NCBI RefSeq assembly: GCF_004795055.1
Contig: NZ_SSBJ01000002.1
Coordinates: 186,001-250,000, forward strand
Direction: 5' to 3'
Source of the DNA: Streptomyces sp. A1136
Lineage (GTDB): Bacteria > Actinomycetota > Actinomycetes > Streptomycetales > Streptomycetaceae
DNA length: 64,000 bases
Of this stretch, positions 55,709 through 64,000 are shown one piece after another. The notes beneath the pieces were generated by a model. It was given only the letters and a program-made list of their open reading frames with translations. It had not been told where the DNA came from and did no database searches. Position 1 is the stretch's first letter; each line of letters begins with the position of its first letter. The translations under genes were made by a program, and so were the position numbers.

Positions 55709-56239
55709 TCAGCCCAGGCGCAGGTGACGCAGCAGGAGCAGGCCGGCCGCCATGTTGGCGGCCGGTATCTCGCCGCGCGTGATCATGTCCGGGACCTGTT
55801 TGAGCGGGACCCAGGCGCGGCGCGACGACTCGAAGTCGTCCTCGGGGTGGCCGGTGTACGTCGCCCCTTCCGCCCAGTAGAGGTGGTGGCGGGCGTCGGT
55901 CAGCCCGTTGGAGGGCTCGACCGTCATCAGGTGGTGCAGTGGGCCGGGCCGCCAGCCCGATTCCTCCTCCATCTCGCGGGCGGCCGCCGCCGCGAGGTCC
56001 TCGCCGTCCTCCACCACCCCGGCGGGCAGCTCCCACCCCCAGCTGTCGGTGATGAAACGGTGGCGCCACAGCAGCAGCACCTCGTTGGCGTCGTTGACGG
56101 CCGTGGCCGCGGCGACGGGCCGCAGCCGGATCACGAAGTGGTCCAGGTGCCGCCCGTCGGGGAGTTCCACATCCGCGAGGTTCACATCGAACCAGCGGTT
56201 CTTGTACACGGTCTGCTCACTCAGGTTCGTCCACTGCAC
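55709..56239 (-). CDS. Nudix hydrolase (ADP-ribose pyrophosphatase-like)
   Basis: The 176-residue protein has the Nudix box as G-VVEDGED then LAAAAAREMEEESGW (about 83-105), with the REMEEESG core intact. ELPAGVVEDGE and the downstream PSNGLTDARHHLYWAEG are typical of the ADP-ribose pyrophosphatase subgroup. It should cut nucleoside diphosphate derivatives. The start is GTG 56239 with AAAGGTGG upstream; the frame continues to a TTG at 56260, less likely. It is downstream of the TPR regulator on the same strand, with a 51-base gap. Confidence 0.92.
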   Translation of the reverse strand: MQWTNLSEQTVYKNRWFDVNLADVELPDGRHLDHFVIRLRPVAAATAVNDANEVLLLWRHRFITDSWGWELPAGVVEDGEDLAAAAAREMEEESGWRPGPLHHLMTVEPSNGLTDARHHLYWAEGATYTGHPEDDFESSRRAWVPLKQVPDMITRGEIPAANMAAGLLLLRHLRLG

Positions 56240-56290
56240 GGCTTTGCCACCTTTCTTCAACGGGTGGCAACATGGCAGCAGTCGCGGCCG

Positions 56291-57628
56291 TCACAGGGGA
56301 ACGCGCAGCGCCCCGTCGATGAGCCGGGCGGTCTCCTCGGCGCCCGCGCAGCCGCTGGTCAACAACTGTTCCCGGACCGTGCGCAACCGGTCGCGCAGTC
56401 GCAACGACTCCATCCCCTTGGCCCGTTCCGCCATCTCGGCCGCGGACGCGACCGCCCGGTCCGCCTCCCCCCGGCGCAGTTGCACCTCGCACAGCATGGC
56501 CAGCCGGTGGACCCGGCCGCGATCGTGTGCCGGGGTCCCGGCGGCCGCCGCCGCCTGGGCGTGCGCGGCCGCCAGATCGCCCAGGCTGAGCAGCGCCTCG
56601 GCCACCTGTACGTTGACCAACCCGGGCTGTACGTACCCGGTCTCGGCGGGCTCCGCGCCCGGGTGGATCCGCTCGGCGGCCGCCTCCGCGCGCCGGATGC
56701 AGGCCAACGCGGCCGCGGCGTCGCCGAGTCGGGCGTAGGCCTTGGCCTGCATGGCGTAGAGGTCGGCGGCCAGGGCCGGGGTGGTCTGCCGCCCGGCGGC
56801 GCGCAGCGCGGCCTCGGCGAAGGCGACGGCCTGCCGGTGGTCGCGCAGGTGCAGCGACTGGTTGACGAGCAGTGCGATCACGTACGCCCCCAGACCCCGG
56901 TCGCCGCTCGCCTTGGCGAGCCGCAGCGCCTGGTGGAAGTACCGCTGCGCGAGACCGTGGGCGTCCGAGTCGTACGCGCAGATCCCCGCCACCGCCACCA
57001 GGGACCCCGTCGCGCGGTGCAGTTGGCGTCCGAGGGCGTCGGGGTAGCTCCCGCGCAGCATGGGCGCGGTCTCGCTGCCGAGGAAGCGCACGATGCGGGC
57101 GCGGGTGGCCAGGCCGCCCGAGCGGCGGTACATCAGCTCGTAGTGGGCGCGGGCGGCACGCAGGATCTCGATGTGCTCGGGGCCGACGCGGTGGGGGCCC
57201 TCGCGGGACACGTCACCGTCCTCGGGCGGGTTCTCCCATTCCCAGACCGGGATCACGGCGGGCGTTCCGGTGAGCGCCTCCGCGGCCGTCGGCAGGGACC
57301 GGCCCTGCTCGTCGGCCCGCCAGAGCGCGGCCGCGCGGTCCACGAAGCCGCTGAGCGGGGTCGGATGGAGCGCCGGCCGCCCCGGCGGGCCGAGGCCGGC
57401 GTCGTCCAGGGAGACGGGCCGCCGCAGCCGTCCGCCGAGCACCTCGCAGATCAGCTCGGGCACTTGGCCGCGGGGCCGCTGCCCCTTCAACCAGCGGGAG
57501 ACGGCGGTGTGTTCGTAGCGCAGCGCGAGTCCGCGGGACCGGCCCGCCTGGTTGACGTGCGCGGCGAGGCCCGCGTGTGACATTCCCGCCTCGGCGAGGA
57601 GGGCGTCGAGCAGGGCGTTGGGCTGCAT
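56291..57628 (-). CDS. helix-turn-helix/TPR transcriptional regulator
   Basis: The 445-residue protein has an N-terminal XRE-like helix-turn-helix (LLAEAGMSHAGLAAHVNQAG, TAVSRWLKGQRPRGQVPELI; about 10-62). The C-terminal region is all-helical with TPR-type repeats (for example RYFHQALRLAKASGDRGLG, AVAFAEAALRAAG, ALACIRRAEAAAE). It resembles NsdA-type regulators that affect differentiation and antibiotics in streptomycetes, but I cannot tell which subgroup. ATG 57628 has GGAGGGG at the right distance. A perfect palindrome lies in its promoter region (57675). Confidence 0.88.
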   Translation of the reverse strand: MQPNALLDALLAEAGMSHAGLAAHVNQAGRSRGLALRYEHTAVSRWLKGQRPRGQVPELICEVLGGRLRRPVSLDDAGLGPPGRPALHPTPLSGFVDRAAALWRADEQGRSLPTAAEALTGTPAVIPVWEWENPPEDGDVSREGPHRVGPEHIEILRAARAHYELMYRRSGGLATRARIVRFLGSETAPMLRGSYPDALGRQLHRATGSLVAVAGICAYDSDAHGLAQRYFHQALRLAKASGDRGLGAYVIALLVNQSLHLRDHRQAVAFAEAALRAAGRQTTPALAADLYAMQAKAYARLGDAAAALACIRRAEAAAERIHPGAEPAETGYVQPGLVNVQVAEALLSLGDLAAAHAQAAAAAGTPAHDRGRVHRLAMLCEVQLRRGEADRAVASAAEMAERAKGMESLRLRDRLRTVREQLLTSGCAGAEETARLIDGALRVPL

Positions 57629-57656
57629 GGGCCCCTCCAAGGGCTCTGTCCCGCTC

Positions 57657-57691
57657 AGGCTAGTGGGTGCGCGCTTCACACGGGGTGTGAA
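57657..57691 (-). promoter_or_regulatory. promoter region of TPR regulator with palindrome
   Basis: TTCACAC-GGG-GTGTGAA (57675-57691) is a perfect 17-bp inverted repeat. On the minus strand a TAGCCT box (57657-57662) lies 12 bases downstream, so a protein on the palindrome would cover the spacer and -35 region. A second small palindrome CGCATAAATGCG is 10 bases further up. Confidence 0.55.
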
Positions 57692-58372
57692 CCGAGTACG
57701 CGCATAAATGCGATACGCACCCTGCCGCGGGGGCGCCCGGGGGCGCTTCACTTAAGGGCCTCGCCAAGAGGCCGCTCGGGTCGTCGGCTCCCCCTCGTAC
57801 AGTGCGACGACCCGGCACCGCGCCGCCCGTCCTGTTGTCTGCCCGACACTCCACGGCAGGCGGGCGGCGCGCCGCGGTTCCGCCGCCGCCCGGTTGGTCG
57901 CCGGGCCCGGCGGGAACCGCGGCGACCGCGCACCGGGCCCTTCCACCGGGACCCGGTGCGCCGTCCCGCCCGGGGGCCGCTCCACGACGCCGAACCCTCG
58001 CGAGGCTGCCCGACCCCCACTCCACTTCGGCCCGAACCCACGCCTCAACACCGGCGGGCTGGACCCACGGCCCCCGCGCCCCGCCCCCGTCGGCAGAGGC
58101 GCGGGTGCGGAAGGCGCGGCCCACACTCCGGAGCCGGTCCTTCGGCCGTGCGAGGCAGGAGGCGAGGACCACGGGGCCGAGCCGCTCTCGCGGCCCCGCC
58201 TGCGATGGAGGCCTCGGGCGGCGACGAGCGCCGGAAGGTTCCGGGCGGTTCGCGCGGCGGCGCCGCCCCGACCCACGTCCCGGCGCAGGCTACGGACGAG
58301 GAAGAACCTCCGGCAAGCGGGCGGGGTCGATGCTGCGGTACCGGGGGCGGGTTGGGCCAGGGGGGAATGAGT
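57692..58372. other. long intergenic stretch, no convincing gene
   Basis: About 680 bases between the regulator promoter and the pheT terminator. Open frames exist on both strands (for example a GTG-started frame of 190 codons from 57802), but their third positions are mixed and their products are Arg/Pro-rich without pattern. I saw no tRNA, riboswitch or leader peptide. Confidence 0.55.
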
Positions 58373-58405
58373 GAGGGGCGCATCCGGAATCCGGCTGCGC
58401 CCCTC
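58373..58405 (-). terminator. terminator of pheST
   Basis: GAGGGGCGCA and TGCGCCCCTC form a 10-bp stem 18 bases after the pheT stop; the loop holds a second small repeat (TCCGGA/TCCGG). No U-tract. Confidence 0.7.
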
Positions 58406-58422
58406 GGCAGAGCCCGCGCCGA

Positions 58423-60950
58423 CTACGCGCCGCGCAGCGCCGCCCCCGTGCGCTCGGCGGCCAGCGCCACGGCCGCGTCGCGCGCCGCCGTCGACTCCTC
58501 CGCCGTCAGCGTCCGGTCGGCCGCGCGGAAGCGCAGCGCGTACGCCAGGGACTTTTTGCCCTCCCCGACCTGCTCACCGGTGAACACGTCGAACAGCCGC
58601 AGCGACTCCAGCAGTTCGCCCGCGCCCTTGCGCAGCGCGTCCTCCACCGCCGCGGCCGGCACGGAGGCGTCCACGATCAGTGCGACGTCCTGGGTCGCCA
58701 CCGGGAAGGTGGAGATCCGGGGTGCCTGGACGGCCTCGCCGCCGGCCGCCGCGAGGCGGTCCAGGTCGAGTTCCATGGCGCTGGTGCGCGCCGGCAGACC
58801 CATCGCCTTGACCACCCGCGGGTGCAGCTCACCGGCGTGGCCGATGACCGTCTCCACCCCGTCCAGGGTGACGACCAGTTCCGCGCACCGGCCCGGGTGC
58901 CAGGGGCCGTACTGGCCCTGACGCACCACCAGCTCGGCGCCGGCCTCGACGGCCAGCGAACGCGCCGCCTGGACTGCGTCCGCCCAGTCCGCCGGACGGC
59001 CCTTGCCCCACCAGCCGGCCTGCTCGCGCGCCCCGGCCAGCACGACCGCGGCGTACCGCGGCTGCGCCGGGAGAGCGGCGTTCAGCGTGGCGATCTCCTC
59101 GTCCGTGGGACGGCGGTCGACGGGCAGTCGCACGGCGACACCCGGCTGCCCGGCGGCGAGGAAGACCGAACCGGTCTCGAAGAGCGCGAGGTCGTGGCTG
59201 CCCCGGCTGTCGTTGCGGCGCAGCGCTCCCAGCAGACCCGGCAGCAGCGTCGTGCGCAGCGCCGGCTCCTCGTCGGAGATCGGGTTGACCAGCTTGACCA
59301 CCTGACGTGCGGCGTCGTGCCCGGGCAGCTGGAGCTGGTCGAGGACGCCCTCCCCGATGAAGGGGTAGCTGAGCGCCTCGACGTACCCCGCGCCGGCCAG
59401 CGCGCGACCGACCCGGCGGTGCAACTGCTGCCGGGCGGTCAGGCCGCGGCCCGAGGGCACCTGCGGCAGGGTCGACGGGAGGTTCCCGTAGCCCTCCAGT
59501 CGGATGACCTCTTCGGCGAGGTCGTTGGGCTCGGCGAGGTCGGGCCGCCACGACGGGACGGTGACGACGAGCTCGTCCTGCCCGTACACGTCGCAGCCGA
59601 TCTCCTGGAGGCGGCGCACGACGGTCTCACGGCCGTACTCCATGCCCGCCACCCGGTCCGGGTGGTCCGCGCGCATCGCGACGGTGCGCGGGGCTCCCGG
59701 GGCGGTGAGCTCGGTGACGCCGGCCTCGGCGGTGCCGCCCGCGAGCAGCACGAGCAGGTCCACGGTCCGCTGCGCGGCCGCGGCGGCGGCCTGCGGGTCG
59801 ACGCCCCGCTCGAAGCGCTTGGACGCCTCCGAGGACAGCTTGAGGCGGCGGGCGGTGCGCGAGATCGACACGGCGTCGAAGTGCGCGGCCTCGATGACCA
59901 CGTCCGTGGTGCCCGCGACCCGGCCGGTCTCGGGGTCCGTCACGGAGTCGGCGATCTCGGTGTTCGCGCCGCCCATGACACCCGCGAGCCCGATCGGCCC
60001 GTTGTTGTCGGTGATCACCAGGTCCTCGGCGTCGAGCGTGCGCTTGACCCCGTCGAGGGTGGTGAACGTCTCGCCCTGCTCGGCGCGGCGGACGCCGATG
60101 GCGCCGTCCAGGCGCGAGCGGTCGTACGCGTGCAGCGGCTGGCCGAGCTCCAGCATCACGTAGTTGGTGATGTCGACGGCGAGCGAGATCGGGCGCATGC
60201 CCGCCTTCTGCAGGCGGCGCGTGAGCCAGATCGGGGAGCGCGCCTCCGGGTCGAGACCGGTCACCGTGCGGGCGGTGAAGCGGTCGCAGCCGGCCGGGTC
60301 GTCGATCTTGACGAGGTAGCCGTAGGAGTTCGGCGCGGGCACGTCCAGCAGCGCCGGGTCGCGCAGCGGCAGGCCGTAGGCGGTGGCGGCCTCGCGGGCC
60401 ACGCCGCGCATCGACATGCAGTAGCCGCGGTCGGGGGTGATGTCGATGTCCAGGACCTCGTCGACGAGCTGGAGCAGCTCGATCGCGTCGGTGCCGACCT
60501 CGTGCTCCGGCGGCAGCACGATGATGCCGTGCGTGCCGTCGTCGCCCATGCCCAGCTCCTCGCCGGAGCAGATCATGCCGTGGGAGGTCTTGCCGTACGT
60601 CTTGCGCGAGGCGATCGCGAAGTCGCCGGGCAGCACCGCGCCGGGCAGGACCACGACGACCTTGTCGCCGACGGAGAAGTTCCGGGCGCCGCAGACGATC
60701 TCCTGCGGTTCGCCGGTGCCGTTGGCACCGCCGACGTCGACCGTGCAGAACCGGATCGGCTTGCGGAAGCCCTCCAGCTCCTCGATGGTCAGGACCTGAC
60801 CGACGACGAGGGGGCCCTTGAGCCCGGCGCCGAGCTGCTCGACGGTCTCGACCTCCAGGCCGGCGTCGACGAGCTTGGCCGCGACGTCGCGACCGGTTTC
60901 ACCCGCGGGGAGGTCGACGTACTCCCGCAGCCAAGAAAGCGGGACCCGCA

Positions 60951-60951
<1 letters not shown>
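58423..60951 (-). CDS. pheT: phenylalanyl-tRNA synthetase beta subunit
   Basis: The 842-residue protein begins [15 protein letters not shown]. It has the tRNA-binding OB domain ([38 protein letters not shown]; about 45-150), the B3/4 editing domain, the B5 helix-turn-helix, and a C-terminal ferredoxin-fold anticodon-binding domain ([28 protein letters not shown]). With PheS it forms the alpha2-beta2 enzyme. The start ATG overlaps the pheS stop by one base (TGATG). Domain order and length are standard. Confidence 0.98.
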
Positions 60952-62126
<1,175 letters not shown>

Positions 62127-62229
62127 TCAGACCGATCGAAGCAGAGACACAAAGGTGCCAAAGCACGAGTCTAAAGGTCGCCCGGGGTTGAAGGAGCCCG
62201 TGGGCCGCCTGGCGAGACGCTCCGCAGGG

Positions 62230-63393
62230 TTACTGCGTGAGGTAGGCCGGGGCGGCGACGGGCAGGATAAATCGGAACTCGGCGCCGCCGCCCGGGCCGC
62301 GGCCGACGGTGATGGTGCCGCCGTGGGCCTCGACGATGCCCTTGACGATGTAGAGGCCGAGGCCGGTGCCGCCGCGTTTGCTGCCCCGCCAGAAGCGGGT
62401 GAACACGCGGCCCATCGACTCCTCGGGGATACCGGGGCCCTCGTCGGTCACGGTGACGGCGGTTCCCTTCTCGGTTTTCCCCGCGGCGTTCGCGAAGGTG
62501 GTCGGCGATACGTCGATGGTGACGGTTCCCTCACCGTGCCGCACCGCATTTTCGAGCAGGTTGCCCAGGATCTGGTCGATCTTGTCCGGGTCGGCCCACA
62601 GGTCGGGGAGCGGTCGGCCGACCCGTACGAGGAACCGGTCCGGGGCCTGCCCGTTGGCGGTGAGCGCCTGGACGTGGCGGCCGACGGCGGTGGCGATGTC
62701 CACCGGCTGGCGGCGCACCTCCAGCCGCCCCGAGTCGATGCGGGAGATGTCGAGCAGTTCCGTGATCAGCCGCGTGACGCGGTTGGCGTCCGCGTCGACG
62801 GTTTCCAGCATCAACCGCTTCTGGTCGTCCGTGAAGCGGCCCCACTTGGCGAGCAGGGTCGCGGTGAAGCCCTTGACGGAGGTCAGCGGCGAGCGCAGCT
62901 CGTGCGCGACGGTGGCGATCAGCTCGGCGTGACTGCGTTCGGTGCGCCGCCGGGCCTCGGTGCCGCGCAGGGTGATCACCAGGCGGCGCAGCGGGCCGGT
63001 GGGGTGGGTACGCACGTAGCGGGCGGACACCAGGACCTCCCGGCCGCCCGGGAGCAGCAGGTTCCGCTCGGGCTGCCCACGCCGCGTGGCCAGGCCCCCG
63101 TACGGGTCGGTCAGCGCCCACCAGCGGCGGCCTTCGAGGTCCTCCAGCGGCAGCGCCCGGTCGATCCGCGCCCCGAGGGCCTCGCCGGGTGCGAGCGCGG
63201 TGATCCGGGCGGCGGCGGCGTTGAAGCAGATGACCCGACCGGTGGCGTCGGCGACGACCAGCCCGTCGGGGAGGTCGTCGGCGTCTATCCCGAGGGCCCC
63301 GAGGTCCGCCGGGCCGGCCTCCGCGGGAACGGCGCTGCCCGCCGGCCCGGCCGCTCCGGCGGCCGCCGGCGAGCTGTTCGTACCGACGCTCAT
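62230..63393 (-). CDS. PAS-domain sensor histidine kinase, soluble
   Basis: The 387-residue protein has a low-complexity start, a PAS domain (DDLPDGLVVADATGRVICFNAAAARITAL, in pieces at about 40-110), a HisKA dimerisation helix with the phosphorylated His in AELIATVAHELRSPLTSVKG (near 163), and an HATPase domain (NLLENAVRHGE, TDEGPGIPEE, GGTGLGLYIVKGIVEAHGG). There is no membrane helix and no adjacent response regulator, so it is an orphan cytoplasmic kinase. It sits between the trmH-like gene and pheST on the same strand. The start is ATG 63393. Confidence 0.94.
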   Translation of the reverse strand: MSVGTNSSPAAAGAAGPAGSAVPAEAGPADLGALGIDADDLPDGLVVADATGRVICFNAAAARITALAPGEALGARIDRALPLEDLEGRRWWALTDPYGGLATRRGQPERNLLLPGGREVLVSARYVRTHPTGPLRRLVITLRGTEARRRTERSHAELIATVAHELRSPLTSVKGFTATLLAKWGRFTDDQKRLMLETVDADANRVTRLITELLDISRIDSGRLEVRRQPVDIATAVGRHVQALTANGQAPDRFLVRVGRPLPDLWADPDKIDQILGNLLENAVRHGEGTVTIDVSPTTFANAAGKTEKGTAVTVTDEGPGIPEESMGRVFTRFWRGSKRGGTGLGLYIVKGIVEAHGGTITVGRGPGGGAEFRFILPVAAPAYLTQ

Positions 63394-63448
63394 GTCCCCG
63401 TACCCCACATCTCCGAGTACCGCGGTGGGTCCCCGGGCCGCCACATTA

Positions 63449-64000
<552 letters not shown>

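Noticed and set aside
57802..58374. 190-codon plus-strand frame in the gap before pheT
   Set aside because: Third positions contain many A and T, the product is Arg/Pro-rich without pattern, and it has no ribosome site.

Overview
The window is high-GC actinobacterial chromosome and almost certainly comes from a Streptomyces or a close relative. The sporulation division gene ssgB is present in nearly its textbook form. tRNA genes mostly lack an encoded CCA, third codon positions are almost always G or C, several genes look leaderless, and the order thrS - ssgB - argH/argG - argCJBDR - pheST matches the core arm of S. coelicolor as I remember it (roughly SCO1530 to SCO1597). I see no insertion sequence, prophage, CRISPR array or biosynthetic cluster. 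This is conserved core chromosome, and the interest lies in regulation, gene fusions, small genes and one broken gene.

Layout. 1-5.6 kb: a truncated membrane protein, a HIT protein, a K+ channel, thrS and an acetyltransferase. 5.6-8.4 kb: a DUF4365 nuclease-like gene coupled to a partner protein, divergent from a DnaQ-type exonuclease. 8.4-9.5 kb: two tRNA-Val(CAC) genes around an SRPBCC protein. 9.5-13.7 kb: a PGPGW membrane protein, ssgB, a CGNR zinc-finger protein with an antisense small membrane gene, a membrane protein, a DsbA-like oxidoreductase and a double GNAT protein. 13.7-15.6 kb: the pabB-pabC folate pair. 15.7-16.3 kb: a plus-strand tRNA operon Gly-Cys-Val-Val-Val. 16.5-19.3 kb: a small membrane protein, a Ser/Thr kinase and a SpoU methylase.

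19.4-25.5 kb carries corrinoid and siroheme genes: a CysG-like enzyme, a very long BluB-CobT fusion and CobL. 26.4-29.5 kb is the methionine importer metN-metI-metQ, preceded by a 28-codon Cys/Met-rich leader ORF that I read as a candidate attenuator. 29.6-37.5 kb holds membrane proteins, an ECF sigma factor, a Tat-exported phosphodiesterase, an acyltransferase, a beta-helix protein with a channel-like tail, and a drug exporter with its TetR regulator. 37.6-46.8 kb is dominated by arginine synthesis: argH, argG and argC-J-B-D-R, with ARG-box-like palindromes over the argG and argC promoters, so ArgR made from the last gene of the operon would close the loop.

46.9-57.6 kb contains a second CGNR protein, an MFS exporter, a frameshifted acetyltransferase, a divergent MocR/EamA pair sharing one CATG for both start codons, DUF1918, a glycosidase-like lipid-free Tat protein, 3-hydroxybutyryl-CoA dehydrogenase, a Nudix hydrolase and a TPR-type regulator. 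After about 0.8 kb without a gene come pheT, pheS, a sensor histidine kinase and the 3' part of a TrmH methylase that runs off the right edge. All functions are assigned from sequence motifs read by eye. No database search was possible.
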